Positions 35,779-45,257 are shown, counted from the stretch's first letter. The stretch is DNA of 62,400 nucleotides from an uncultured Pelagibacteraceae bacterium (GCA_902583075.1 CACHUN010000005.1:1-62400); one strand, 5' to 3'. Numbers and translations are program-made. Notes: generated from the letters alone by a model not told the origin.

Positions 35779-36165
35779 ATGATTGGTTATGTGATGGTAG
35801 GTACTAATAATTTAAATGATGCTATTACATTTTACGACAAAGTTTTAGAAGTAATTGGTTTAGATAGAAACGAGACAATAGAAGATGATTATGCTGCATA
35901 TGGAGCAAAAGGCACCAAAGATATTGAGTTTTACGTCACTAAACCTTTCAACAAAAAAGATGCTACCTTTGGAAATGGAACACAAATCACATTTTTAACT
36001 TCATCAAGATCTCAAGTAGACAAATTTCATGAGGTAGGTTTAAAAGCTGGAGGAACTAGTGAGGGATCTGGTGGTGAAAGACCAGAAGGCTCAGGAGTTT
36101 ATTATTCTTATCTTCGTGATTTAGATGGAAATAAAATTTGTGCATTTACAAATAGTAAAGAATAA
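35779..36165 (+). CDS. VOC-family (glyoxalase/dioxygenase fold) protein
   Basis: A 128-residue single-domain vicinal-oxygen-chelate protein with two beta-alpha-beta-beta-beta modules. Recognisable segments are DAITFYDKVLEVIG and the C-terminal YSYLRDLDGNKICAF with the usual metal glutamate position changed to Lys-Ile-Cys. Members include glyoxalases, lyases and resistance proteins; no specific reaction can be assigned. It leads an operon with a homocysteine-methyltransferase-family protein, MsrA and a beta-lactamase-fold protein. Confidence 0.85.
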   Translation: MIGYVMVGTNNLNDAITFYDKVLEVIGLDRNETIEDDYAAYGAKGTKDIEFYVTKPFNKKDATFGNGTQITFLTSSRSQVDKFHEVGLKAGGTSEGSGGERPEGSGVYYSYLRDLDGNKICAFTNSKE

Positions 36166-36170
36166 AATTT

Positions 36171-37085
36171 ATGTCATACGACCCAATCAAGACAAAATTA
36201 GAAAACAATAGAATCATTATTTTAGATGGAGGTATGGGCGCAGAACTAGAAAAAAATGGCGCTGAAATGGATAAGCATATGTGGTGTGGGAAGTGTTCTG
36301 TTGATCATCCTGAATTAGTTAGAAAAGTGCATGAGGATTATATAAATGCTGGAGCCGATGTAATTACAACTAATACTTATAGTACTACTCCTATATCAAT
36401 GAGACAATATGGTTATGAAGACTCTATAGAAAAATTCAATCAAAAAAGTGTTAAGGTTGCAAGAGAAGCAATAGAAAATACTAACAACAAAACTGCATTA
36501 GCTGGAAGTGTATCAACTTTTGGAAACTTTTATAAACTTGGTATCAAAGCAATGATACCTGGTTTTCATGAACAACTAAAAATTTTATCTGATGCTGGAG
36601 TAGACTTAATTATTTTAGAAGCTATGTCTTCACAAGCTGACATAGTTGAAGCAATGTTAAATTGTTCCACAAAAGTAAATATACCTGTTTGGTTATCTGT
36701 GTCATGCGTAATGGATGATCAAAAAAATATAATGCTTGGATATAATGATACAATTGATTCTGATACACATGTCTATGAAAACTTTGAGACATCCATAAAT
36801 AATTTTAAAAAATTACACAGTGGGCCAATATTGGTTGCTCATTCAGATATAAATATTACAGGAAAAGCAATCGAAACTGCGAGACAAAATTATGATGGAG
36901 TTATAGGAGCATATCCAAATAAAGGATATTATGAAAAACCACATTGGAGATTTATAGATGACATGACTCCAGATGATTATTTGAATGAGGTAAAAACGTG
37001 GATTAAAGATGGAGCTCAAATTATAGGTGGTTGTTGTGGAATAGGAGTTGATGAGATTAAAGCCATTTCAATTTTAAAAAACTAA
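36171..37085 (+). CDS. Homocysteine S-methyltransferase-family protein with altered zinc site
   Basis: A 304-residue TIM-barrel protein of the homocysteine methyltransferase (MmuM/BHMT) family, starting ILDGGMGAELEKNGAEMD and ending with the double-cysteine zinc motif GGCCG (C288, C289). The first zinc ligand of the family, the Cys of a GxNC motif, is not present; by eye the position is H224 in LVAHSD. Family members methylate homocysteine using betaine, S-methylmethionine or similar donors. In this osmolyte-rich region betaine or a sulfonium compound is a plausible donor, but the zinc change makes the activity uncertain. It follows the VOC gene by five bases. Confidence 0.85.
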   Translation: MSYDPIKTKLENNRIIILDGGMGAELEKNGAEMDKHMWCGKCSVDHPELVRKVHEDYINAGADVITTNTYSTTPISMRQYGYEDSIEKFNQKSVKVAREAIENTNNKTALAGSVSTFGNFYKLGIKAMIPGFHEQLKILSDAGVDLIILEAMSSQADIVEAMLNCSTKVNIPVWLSVSCVMDDQKNIMLGYNDTIDSDTHVYENFETSINNFKKLHSGPILVAHSDINITGKAIETARQNYDGVIGAYPNKGYYEKPHWRFIDDMTPDDYLNEVKTWIKDGAQIIGGCCGIGVDEIKAISILKN

Positions 37086-37103
37086 AGTATAAATTAAAAA
37101 ATA

Positions 37104-37556
37104 ATGAAAACATTTATTGGTGGTATTGGTTGTTTTTGGGATGAAACTAAGTACGAAGGTATTAAAGGTATAATCTCTACCGAATGTGGTTACTGTGGAG
37201 GGGATGATCCCAATGTAACCTATAAAGCTGTGTGCGGTGGTGACACTGGCCATATTGAAGTTGTAAAAGTTGAATATGATGAAAAAGAAAAATCATATGA
37301 GGACATGGTAAATCTATTTTTTGAACTACACGACTCAACACAAGTAAATCGACAGGGTACTTATGTAGGAATTCAATATAGATCGGAAATTTTTTATAAT
37401 ACTGATGAGGAAAAAAAGATTGCTGAAAAAGTATTAAACGAGGTTAATAAGAAATTAGACGGTAAGGTATCAACAAAAATATCCAAGGAAAAAAATTATT
37501 GTAAAGCAGAAGGATATCACCAGAAATATGAACAAAAAAAATCATTGAAATATTGA
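37104..37556 (+). CDS. msrA: Peptide methionine-(S)-S-oxide reductase
   Basis: A 150-residue MsrA. It has the catalytic GCFW motif at residues 9-12 (here GCFWDE rather than the common GCFWxxE), the GYCGG loop, HDSTQVNRQG with GIQYRSEIF, and the C-terminal AEGYHQKY. It repairs oxidised methionine using thioredoxin-supplied electrons. Extra cysteines in GYCGG and VCGGD could act as resolving cysteines. The gene overlaps the following beta-lactamase-fold gene by four bases (TTGA), so they are co-translated. Confidence 0.92.
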   Translation: MKTFIGGIGCFWDETKYEGIKGIISTECGYCGGDDPNVTYKAVCGGDTGHIEVVKVEYDEKEKSYEDMVNLFFELHDSTQVNRQGTYVGIQYRSEIFYNTDEEKKIAEKVLNEVNKKLDGKVSTKISKEKNYCKAEGYHQKYEQKKSLKY

Positions 37557-38710
37557 AAATAAAAAAATTAGCTTCTGTTAAAAATCCTGAATTAGAGACA
37601 ATTAGAGACAATAAGGCTTTATGGAATCTTCCAAAAACTAGAAGATTAGGTTACAGAAATCTACATAAAATAAATAGATACAGTCTTTATTTAAGATCTG
37701 ATCTAGTATTAAGACTAAAGTCAAAACCTAATAATAAAATTAGTAAAATACCATTGGTTAAAAAAATGATCAAAAATAAATCTTTTTGCTCATTAATTGT
37801 TGGCAAAGGTCAAAATATATTATTTGAAAAATACGCTAAAGACTTCAAAAGAAATCAACCACAGACAATTATGTCAATAACTAAAATGTTTATTAACTTA
37901 TTTGTTGGAGAACTGGTTAAAAAAAAATCGATAGATTTGAATAAAAAAGTTTCACATTATTTGCCTAAAATTGGAAGTGGTTATGCTAATGCAAAAGTGC
38001 AAGATGTTTTAAATATGAATATTATAAATTCCTATACCGAAGATTATACTAAAGCATATTCTTCTTCTTTTTTACATGAGCCTGTTGGGGGTTGGAGACT
38101 TCCAAAAAATTTAAAAAATCATTTAAGCCAAGAAGAATATTTAAATACAATTAAAAAAATTAAAAACAAAAGTTTAATAAATAGTTCTGAATATGCATTT
38201 TATAAATCTGCAAATACTGATGTGGTGGGATTAATTGTAGAAAAGGTAAGTGGAAGAACTTTAAGAGATTGGGTTTTATCAGCAGTTGAAGCTGCTGGCT
38301 TTGAAGAGGGCTTATATATTGCCTCTGATAGATATGGGATGCCATGGATGTCTGGTGGTGGTTGTTTAATTACAAGAGATTTTTTAAGAATGGGTTTACT
38401 TTTTGCAAGAAAAGGTATGGGGGTTGGAAATAGAAAAGTTGGATCACCTTCTTATTTTGATAAAACGATTAAAAATTTAGGACCTAAATACATGGAATTA
38501 TCAAAAAATAAATATTTGTATTACTCAAATTCAACAATGGTATCAGGTAACATGATTGGACACTCTGGATATGGAGGTCAGTTTTTGGCAACAAATTATA
38601 AAACTGGCAAAGTCGCAGCATTTTTTTCAGTATTGGAAACAAAATCTGCAACAAAAGAGAGTTATAAAGTTGATATGATTAATATGTTGATAAACTTAGT
38701 TAAAAATTAA
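37553..38710 (+). CDS. Beta-lactamase-fold serine hydrolase
   Basis: A 385-residue protein of the serine beta-lactamase / esterase / NylB-like superfamily. The SxxK motif is S108-I-T-K111, and a late HSGYGG motif forms the third active-site element; the middle motif reads YKSANTD rather than YxN. Functions include esterase, D-aminopeptidase and amide hydrolase, so none is assigned. The start is TTG at 37553, overlapping the msrA stop. The first 75 residues precede the domain and have no signal peptide, so it is probably cytoplasmic. It converges on the second homocysteine-methyltransferase-family gene eight bases away. Confidence 0.82.
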   Translation: MKIKKLASVKNPELETIRDNKALWNLPKTRRLGYRNLHKINRYSLYLRSDLVLRLKSKPNNKISKIPLVKKMIKNKSFCSLIVGKGQNILFEKYAKDFKRNQPQTIMSITKMFINLFVGELVKKKSIDLNKKVSHYLPKIGSGYANAKVQDVLNMNIINSYTEDYTKAYSSSFLHEPVGGWRLPKNLKNHLSQEEYLNTIKKIKNKSLINSSEYAFYKSANTDVVGLIVEKVSGRTLRDWVLSAVEAAGFEEGLYIASDRYGMPWMSGGGCLITRDFLRMGLLFARKGMGVGNRKVGSPSYFDKTIKNLGPKYMELSKNKYLYYSNSTMVSGNMIGHSGYGGQFLATNYKTGKVAAFFSVLETKSATKESYKVDMINMLINLVKN

Positions 38711-38718
38711 TATTAAAA

Positions 38719-39708
38719 TTAAGAATACCTTGAAATTAATTTTTTGAGATGATTATCTGTGACACCACAACACCCTCCAATAATTTGAATTTGGTCATCA
38801 ATTAATTTTCCACATTCATCAGCAAATTCATCCTCTGCGTATGTCACTGTTGCCTTATGTGTTTTTGTATCAAACTTATGTATCTCTGGATAAAACATAA
38901 TTGGACCCTGCCAATTATTTTTAATCACCTTCAATCCATCAAAGGCATCAACAAGCCAAGTATGCATAATACCATAAACATCTCCGCCGATATTTGTTAG
39001 AGATTTCATAATATCATCTAAAAGAACAATCTTATCATCAGGAATAAATTTTGGTTGCTCTTTGTATATACTTTCATCATAAATAAGTGATTTTTCTTTT
39101 TCAGCTCTAAAATTTCTTCCAATAACCTTATTATCAAACTTGCTTATACAGCAACTAAGTCCAACCCAAACAGGTAAACCAGTTTCTAATGCAGAGTTAA
39201 GTAAGATTTTTGAGTGATCTATATCTAATATCATTTCTAGAATTAAAAGATCAACTCCCTCTTCTTTTAAGATTTTAGCAGCCTCTTTATAGTTTCTCTC
39301 TTCCTCTCTAAATGAAGGTATGTATTTTGGGTTTGGAACAAATTCATTTTCTTTTAGTGAGAAAAAATTCGACATACTCCCTGCTATTCCAACTATATTT
39401 TCTTTTCCCTTATTCTTAATTGCCTTTTTGGCTATATCGACAGATCTAACAATAAAATCTTTTGTTTCATTACCTTTGTTAATACTATTCATATTGTGTC
39501 TTGTAGTGCTAAAAGTATTTGCTGTAATAACATCACAGCCTGCATCCATAAAATTTTCATGAACTTGTCTTACAATTTCTGGTGCTGTGATTGTTGCTAA
39601 TGCAGAAAAAGCTGGTGTCATCTCACCTCCTAAGTTTGCAATCTCAGAACCATTTCCACCATCTAAGAATATTTTTGAATTTGATTTAAACTTTTCATTA
39701 AACAGCAT
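38719..39708 (-). CDS. Second homocysteine S-methyltransferase-family protein, altered zinc site
   Basis: A 329-residue paralogue of the protein at 36171-37085, with FLDGGNGSEIANLGGEMT at the start and the zinc motif GGCCG at the end (C313, C314). The first zinc ligand is again not cysteine: the aligned motif is GIMHT with H249. An insertion around residues 195-230 distinguishes it from its paralogue. It is the last gene of a four-gene minus-strand unit with an iron alcohol dehydrogenase, an amidase and a DMT permease, so it may act on a substrate other than homocysteine. Methyl donor unknown. Confidence 0.83.
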   Translation of the reverse strand: MLFNEKFKSNSKIFLDGGNGSEIANLGGEMTPAFSALATITAPEIVRQVHENFMDAGCDVITANTFSTTRHNMNSINKGNETKDFIVRSVDIAKKAIKNKGKENIVGIAGSMSNFFSLKENEFVPNPKYIPSFREEERNYKEAAKILKEEGVDLLILEMILDIDHSKILLNSALETGLPVWVGLSCCISKFDNKVIGRNFRAEKEKSLIYDESIYKEQPKFIPDDKIVLLDDIMKSLTNIGGDVYGIMHTWLVDAFDGLKVIKNNWQGPIMFYPEIHKFDTKTHKATVTYAEDEFADECGKLIDDQIQIIGGCCGVTDNHLKKLISRYS

Positions 39709-40602
39709 CTACTTTTCTTCTTTTGTTGCTAGAACAACAGCTAATACTCCTCCTACAACAATCATTGTACTTCCAACAACTTCTCTCCAACCAAATGTTT
39801 CGTCAGTCAGAATGCCAGCTGATATAACTCCAACTACTATTTCGCTTAAATATAATATTGCACAAAGGCCTGCACCTAAAACAGATGGAGACCACATTAT
39901 AACTACTCCAGTAGGAATAAAATAAAATACTGAAATAAGAACTAAAAAAGTAAACATTGATGTAAAAGCTTCAATCGGCGGCATAGGTCCTAAGTAATCT
40001 TTTAAAATAAAGCCAGCAAAAATATTAAATATTGTCCCATAAACGAAGAAGGAAAAGATTACAGGAAAGACACCGTCTGTTTTGGAAATTTCTAAACGTA
40101 CCAACCCAGCCCCAAATAGCACACCACCTACCAATGCCAACCAATCTCCTGCATTTTGTGGTAACGGTATAATGTTAGATTGACTAAAAACTACCCACAA
40201 ACCCCCTAGTGCTAAGCTTAAAGTTAAAACTCTTTCTAAACCTGGTCTTTTTTTTAAAAAATATATTTCAAAAATAGTCGTCCAGACAGGTATCATGTAA
40301 AACATGATCAATGCTCGCACAACATCTGTAAGCAAGAAACTTAATGCGTAACATATAAAACCACTGCCCGTTAAAAAACCAACAAAAGGAATTTCTAAAC
40401 CAGATGTACGACCTTTATACTTTCTCCACAAAGAGATGGGTGTAAGTAATAAAATTCCGATCATCATTTGAGAAATTGTTCCCCAACCTCCAGTGAGTCC
40501 CCCATCTTCTAAAATTCTTTGAGGTAGCCAATAAACTCCCCATGACCCAGCAGCTATTGCTAACGCAAAAGCTATTTTAAAATGATGTTTGTGTCTGACC
40601 AT
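39709..40602 (-). CDS. EamA/DMT-family permease
   Basis: A 297-residue ten-helix membrane protein with two EamA repeats; the second includes GAGLCAILYLSEIVVGVISA and the ending VGSTMIVVGGVLAVVLA. Substrate is unknown. Its start codon shares a base with the amidase stop (TAATG) and its stop abuts the methyltransferase-family gene, so it is part of that operon and may carry a substrate or product of the amidase pathway. Confidence 0.88.
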   Translation of the reverse strand: MVRHKHHFKIAFALAIAAGSWGVYWLPQRILEDGGLTGGWGTISQMMIGILLLTPISLWRKYKGRTSGLEIPFVGFLTGSGFICYALSFLLTDVVRALIMFYMIPVWTTIFEIYFLKKRPGLERVLTLSLALGGLWVVFSQSNIIPLPQNAGDWLALVGGVLFGAGLVRLEISKTDGVFPVIFSFFVYGTIFNIFAGFILKDYLGPMPPIEAFTSMFTFLVLISVFYFIPTGVVIMWSPSVLGAGLCAILYLSEIVVGVISAGILTDETFGWREVVGSTMIVVGGVLAVVLATKEEK

Positions 40603-42020
40603 TAGTTTAATTTTGGTTTAATTTTAGAAAAATTAAAAATTTCTTCATATCTTTTTGCAAAAGATATCACTTTTAAATCTTCTTTTTCTTTAGCTATAAT
40701 TTGAATACCTATTGGAAATCCATCTTTATTAAAACCAATAGGTAAAGAAATTGATGGCAAGTAAAAAAGACTAGCAAATATATGTATTTCAATCCATCTA
40801 TGATAAGTGTCCATTAATTTTTCATTTATTTTTTCTGGATGTCTTAAATTTTTATCAAAAGGAAATGATTGTTGAGATGGTAAAGCTAAAAAATCAAAAT
40901 CACCAAACAAACTATTTACATCATTTGATAATTCAATTCTTAAGTTAAGAGCAGATTTTACATCTTCATCTGTAAGTTTGATACCTTTATTGTATTCCCA
41001 TATCGCTTGAGGAGTCATTTCATTAACATCTTTTATATTCATTGTAATAATATCCTCATAAATACTTTTTGCTCTCAACGTTCCCCAGCAATTCCATAAT
41101 TTATGAGCATCTATTTTTGGTTTTAAGTTTTCAATTATAACTTTATACTTTTCAAGATTGTTAAGTTGTTTGTTGCATATTTCAATTATCTCAGGATCAT
41201 ATTGATAATTACCATTCATATCAGATAACCATCCAATTTTTATTTTTGAAAATTCCTGGTCACTTAAATTAACCTCACTAAAAGAATTATCTAAACTGAA
41301 AGAAATTGGATCTTCTTTATGTTCTCCAACTATGACATCTAAAAAAATAGACATATCTTCAGGTGTTCTGGCTAGACATCCTGGTGTTGAAATAACTGGA
41401 AGATTTTCCTTTTTTTCATTTGTTCGATAATCGGGAAGTAATCCTGGTGTTGGTCTAAAACCATAAACATTTGCGTAAGCAGCAGGTGTTCTACAAGAAC
41501 CCATCATATCTGTACCATCAGCAAATGGCAGTAAATTTGCTGCAACTGCAACACCAGCTCCACCACTCGATCCACCTGATGATTGACTATTTCCATATAT
41601 GTTTGGTGTTATTCCAAATAATCTATTAGCTGTATGAGCGCCCACTCCTAATTCAGCAGTATTTGTCTTTCCAATTATTAATCCACCAGCATCTATCTGA
41701 CGATCAACAATTATAGAATTTTTTTTTGGAAAATAATCTTTATATCCAGGAAAACCATAAGTGGTTGGAAAACCAACTACATCTAGCAAATCTTTAGAGG
41801 CAAGAGGTAAGCCAAATAACGGCTTATTGTGTTCAAAATTTTTGTCCTTAATCTCAGCTTCTTTAATTATTTCCTCTTCATTCTTAATTGAAACAATAGC
41901 ATTCAAAGATGGATTAAATTTTTTTATTCTTTCAAAATATAAGCCAACTATTTCTTTTACTGAAACATCCTTTTTCTTAATTAAAGAAATAATTTCTTTA
42001 ACTGATTTATTTTCAAGCAT
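40602..42020 (-). CDS. Amidase-signature family hydrolase
   Basis: A 472-residue amidase-signature enzyme. The Ser-cisSer-Lys triad is K76 (LASKDLLD), S151 (GGSSGGAG) and S175 (GTDMMGSCR). The spacings of 75 and 24 residues are the same as in fatty-acid amide hydrolase. The usual GTDTGGS reads GTDMMGS. The family hydrolyses diverse amides; GatA is unlikely because there are no gatB or gatC neighbours. It follows the iron alcohol dehydrogenase by 12 bases and overlaps the permease gene. A role in releasing ammonia or an amine from an imported amide is possible. Confidence 0.9.
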   Translation of the reverse strand: MLENKSVKEIISLIKKKDVSVKEIVGLYFERIKKFNPSLNAIVSIKNEEEIIKEAEIKDKNFEHNKPLFGLPLASKDLLDVVGFPTTYGFPGYKDYFPKKNSIIVDRQIDAGGLIIGKTNTAELGVGAHTANRLFGITPNIYGNSQSSGGSSGGAGVAVAANLLPFADGTDMMGSCRTPAAYANVYGFRPTPGLLPDYRTNEKKENLPVISTPGCLARTPEDMSIFLDVIVGEHKEDPISFSLDNSFSEVNLSDQEFSKIKIGWLSDMNGNYQYDPEIIEICNKQLNNLEKYKVIIENLKPKIDAHKLWNCWGTLRAKSIYEDIITMNIKDVNEMTPQAIWEYNKGIKLTDEDVKSALNLRIELSNDVNSLFGDFDFLALPSQQSFPFDKNLRHPEKINEKLMDTYHRWIEIHIFASLFYLPSISLPIGFNKDGFPIGIQIIAKEKEDLKVISFAKRYEEIFNFSKIKPKLN

Positions 42021-42032
42021 GGGAATTTACTA

Positions 42033-43223
42033 TTACCTAGCTTTTTTAATGGATGCTAGAGTAATTTCCTTTATTTCTTCTAAAGTTGCTTTTCTAGGAT
42101 TTTGTCCATAGGCTTGATCTTTCATTGATTTTTCAGCAATTCTATCAACACAATCCTCGGGGACTCCAATTTCGCTCAAACTTTTTGGAATTTTAATTCT
42201 ATCAAGAATGTTTTCAATGTTTGATATAAATGCATCTACAGAATGATCTTTAAATTGCATAGCCTCTGACATTCTTTTAACTTTTTCTTCCATACCTGGT
42301 AAATTATATTTTAAAACTACAGGTAATATTATTGCATTCGTTAGTCCGTGATGAGTATTGTATTCGGCTCCAACCATATGAGCAATAGCATGTACTAATC
42401 CTAAACCTTTTAAAAAAGAAATTCCCGCTAAACAAGATCCAACATGCATTCCACCTCTTGCAACTATATTGCTAGGATCTTCTACAGCTGTGATCAAAGA
42501 TTTTGATATCAAAGATAAACCCTCTAAAGCAGCACCATCACACATTGGATTGAAACCAGGAACACAATAACCCTCTATACCATGGATTAAAGCATCTGCA
42601 CCAGTCCATGCCGTTAAATTTGCTGGCAATCCAATAGTTAGTTCTGGATCTAACAATGCTAAGGAAGGTCTAACATCTGGATGCCACATACAAAATTTCA
42701 TGCCTTCTTTTAAATAAGTAACCATAGCTGAAATTTCTGTTTCAGCTCCAGTTCCAGCAGTTGTTGGAATAGTTATAATTTTTGGGAACGGGTTATCCTT
42801 ACTAATGTTAGGCGGAGTTAATTCAAACTCAAAATCTCTTAATGGAACGTCATTGTTTGCTGTGAGGCAAATTAATTTTCCTCCATCCATGGCACTGCCT
42901 CCACCGATTGCAATTATAGCATCATGGTTTCCATCTTTAAATTTACTAACACCATTTGAAACTTCATCTTCTCTTGGATTTGGAGATATATCAAAAAATA
43001 AATCGGATTTTACATCAGAACTTTTTAAATAATTTTGTAAATTAATTATAAATGGTAATTTTGTGCTACCTTTATCTGTAACAATTAAAGGGTTTTTAAT
43101 ATTTAAATTATTACAGATACCACCTATTTCTTTCAATCTACCTGGACCGTATGCAATATTAGTTGGAAACGTCCAATCTTGATTGGATAGAATATCGGTT
43201 TCGTTAAGTTTAAAACTTTGCAT
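42033..43223 (-). CDS. Iron-containing alcohol dehydrogenase
   Basis: A 396-residue group III alcohol dehydrogenase. The NAD loop GGGSAMDGGK is near residue 107 and the iron ligands are D210, H214, H278 and H292 (TGADALIHGIEGY, LGLVHAIAHM, NTHHGLTNA). The motif IPTTAGTGAETE is typical. Family members act on methanol, butanol, lactaldehyde or 4-hydroxybutyrate. In SAR11 one such enzyme has been proposed for methanol and other small alcohols; whether this is the same orthologue cannot be judged. It is the first gene of the unit with the amidase, permease and methyltransferase-family protein. Confidence 0.92.
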   Translation of the reverse strand: MQSFKLNETDILSNQDWTFPTNIAYGPGRLKEIGGICNNLNIKNPLIVTDKGSTKLPFIINLQNYLKSSDVKSDLFFDISPNPREDEVSNGVSKFKDGNHDAIIAIGGGSAMDGGKLICLTANNDVPLRDFEFELTPPNISKDNPFPKIITIPTTAGTGAETEISAMVTYLKEGMKFCMWHPDVRPSLALLDPELTIGLPANLTAWTGADALIHGIEGYCVPGFNPMCDGAALEGLSLISKSLITAVEDPSNIVARGGMHVGSCLAGISFLKGLGLVHAIAHMVGAEYNTHHGLTNAIILPVVLKYNLPGMEEKVKRMSEAMQFKDHSVDAFISNIENILDRIKIPKSLSEIGVPEDCVDRIAEKSMKDQAYGQNPRKATLEEIKEITLASIKKAR

Positions 43224-43259
43224 TTCTTTTATAAAGTATACAATTTTAAAAAATTATAA

Positions 43260-44192
43260 ATGAATATTTCTTCAGAAAAAACAGATTTAAAAAAAACATA
43301 TTTAGCAATATTTACCATGCTCTTAGCAATACTATGTGTGGATATGTATATGGTTGTAATAAAGTTTTTGGGTAATGAATATACTGTAATTCAGTTAGCA
43401 GTATTCAGAAATATTGCGGGGGTAATCCCTTTATTTATACTTATTTTATTTACTAAAGAGTACATTTCAGTTTTTAGGAACCTAAACAATAAATTCATTA
43501 TCTTAAGCTTTTTTAGAGGTTTGGCTTTCTTATCAATGAATATATTTATATTTATTTCTGTTATTAACTTAGAATTTGCTACTGCTATGGTTCTTACATT
43601 TTCTTCACCATTTTTCATTGTAATTTTATCGATAATTTTTTTAAAGGATAAGGTTGGTATTTATAGATGGTCTGCAATTTTTATAGGTTTTTTTGGAGTT
43701 GTTTTAATTGTTCAGCCAGGAAGTGACATATTTAGTTTTTACTCAATATTTCCAATTCTAACTGCGATAGCTTGGGCATTAAGTGTGATAATTTTAAAAT
43801 TTATACCTGATGGTCACTCAACAGCAAAAATTCAATTATATACTTTAATATTTAATGTAATTGGTGGTGTTGTACTGTTTTTATTGACCACTGGACATGC
43901 AGAAATAAAAAATACTCAAGATTTTTTTCTTATGACATTGACTGGTATTCTTGGAGGTACTGCAGCAATACTTTTTATCTATTCTTACAGATTAATCTCT
44001 GCAAGTAAGATGGCTTCGTTTGAATATTTTGGCATTCCTTCATCATTTGTTTTGGGCTGGTTATTTTTTAATGAAGCTCCTTGGGAACAATTATTTCCAG
44101 GAGTTTTCGTAATTGTGTTTGCTGGAATGATTATAATTTGGAGAGATAAAGTAAAACAAAAAAAAACTAAGGTGAGTAGAGAAATTAACTAG
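43260..44192 (+). CDS. EamA/DMT-family permease
   Basis: A 310-residue ten-helix protein with two EamA repeats (first: MLLAILCVDMYMVVIKFLG; second beginning FPILTAIAWALSVIILKF). It resembles the permease at 61355-62302 in plan and in motifs such as IYRWSAIFIGFFGV compared with IRRWSAITVGFIGV, so the two are probably recent paralogues. Substrate is unknown. Its stop overlaps the convergent proV by eight bases. Confidence 0.88.
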   Translation: MNISSEKTDLKKTYLAIFTMLLAILCVDMYMVVIKFLGNEYTVIQLAVFRNIAGVIPLFILILFTKEYISVFRNLNNKFIILSFFRGLAFLSMNIFIFISVINLEFATAMVLTFSSPFFIVILSIIFLKDKVGIYRWSAIFIGFFGVVLIVQPGSDIFSFYSIFPILTAIAWALSVIILKFIPDGHSTAKIQLYTLIFNVIGGVVLFLLTTGHAEIKNTQDFFLMTLTGILGGTAAILFIYSYRLISASKMASFEYFGIPSSFVLGWLFFNEAPWEQLFPGVFVIVFAGMIIIWRDKVKQKKTKVSREIN

Positions 44193-45231
44193 CAGATTTC
44201 ATTGATTTCATAACTATTGCTCTATCAATTTCACCAATAAGCTCACCTGTCTCACTATTAACCACTGGAAATTTCTGATCTGTATCTACAAGCTTATCAA
44301 TTAAAGTTTCTATTTTTGAATTGTGAGGAATATTATTTGATCCGTTTTCAAACATTTTTTTTGTATCGTCACAACATTCTTCCCTCATTACTTTGCTTGC
44401 ACTAAGGACTTTGTATTTTGGCACATCTTCGCAAAAATCTTTTACATATTGATCTTTGGGGTTAGCAACTATTTCCTCTGGTGTCCCTACTTGAGAAACT
44501 TCTCCATCTTTCATAATTGCAATATGATCACCCATTTTAATTGCCTCTAAGAAATCATGAGTAATAAATACCATAGTCTTCTGTAACTTTTCTTGAATCT
44601 TTAAAAGTTCATCCTGCATTTCTCTTCTAATTAATGGATCTAATGCTGAAAAGGGTTCATCAAAAATTAAAATTTCTGGATCTACAGCTAATGCACGAGC
44701 TAAACCCACCCTTTGTTGCATTCCTCCTGATAGTTCTCTTGGATAATTATTGTGCCAACCTTCTAAACCAACCATTTTTAAAACTTCCATTGATTTTTCT
44801 ACTCTATCATTTTTTTTATTTCCTCTAATCTCTAAACCATATCCAATATTCTCCACAACTGTTCTATGTGGAAATAAACCAAAATGTTGAAAAACCATGC
44901 TCATTTTATTTCTTCTTAAATCTAATAATTCTTTTCCGCTCATTTTCGTTACGTCAACATCATCCATTTTTACTGTTCCAGACGTTGGTTCAATTAATCT
45001 TGAAATACATCTAACTAAGGTTGATTTTCCGCTTCCCGATAAACCCATTACAACAAATGTCTCACCTTTCTCAATTGAAAAGCTAACATCTTTTACTGCA
45101 ACCACATGTCCGGTTTTTTCTTGAACTTCTTTTATTGATAAACTTTTATCTAAATCTTTAATTATTCTTTGTTCGTCAGAACCAAATAATTTCCAAACAT
45201 TTGAACACGTTATTTTTGGTTGATTATTCAT
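44185..45231 (-). CDS. proV: Glycine-betaine-type ABC transporter ATPase (ProV)
   Basis: A 348-residue quaternary-amine ABC ATPase with the ProV-specific N-terminal segment (KITCSNVWKLFG, KTGHVVAVKDVSF), Walker A GLSGSGKST, FQHFGLFPHRTVVEN, signature LSGGMQQRVGLARAL and Walker B ILIFDEPFSALD. A short CBS-like C-terminal domain (FPVVNSETGELIGEID) could sense ionic strength as in OpuA-type systems. It is divergent from proW, separated by 79 bases that hold a palindrome and a promoter. A paralogue is encoded at 50469-51494. Confidence 0.94.
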   Translation of the reverse strand: MNNQPKITCSNVWKLFGSDEQRIIKDLDKSLSIKEVQEKTGHVVAVKDVSFSIEKGETFVVMGLSGSGKSTLVRCISRLIEPTSGTVKMDDVDVTKMSGKELLDLRRNKMSMVFQHFGLFPHRTVVENIGYGLEIRGNKKNDRVEKSMEVLKMVGLEGWHNNYPRELSGGMQQRVGLARALAVDPEILIFDEPFSALDPLIRREMQDELLKIQEKLQKTMVFITHDFLEAIKMGDHIAIMKDGEVSQVGTPEEIVANPKDQYVKDFCEDVPKYKVLSASKVMREECCDDTKKMFENGSNNIPHNSKIETLIDKLVDTDQKFPVVNSETGELIGEIDRAIVMKSMKSAS

Positions 45232-45235
45232 ATTT

Positions 45236-45251
45236 TGTTATTTTAATAACA
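45236..45251. repeat. Perfect palindrome in the proV-proW divergent region
   Basis: TGTTATT-TT-AATAACA is a perfect 7-base inverted repeat with a 2-base centre. It lies 5 bases before the proV start and 6 bases before the -35 box of the proW promoter, so a bound dimer could affect both directions. Confidence 0.55.
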
Positions 45252-45257
45252 CAAAAA

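Noticed and set aside
35735..36170. SAM-type riboswitch before the homocysteine-methyltransferase-family genes
   Set aside because: The available gaps (44 bases before the VOC gene, 5 bases before the methyltransferase gene) show only a promoter and ribosome-binding site. No room or fold for a riboswitch was seen.
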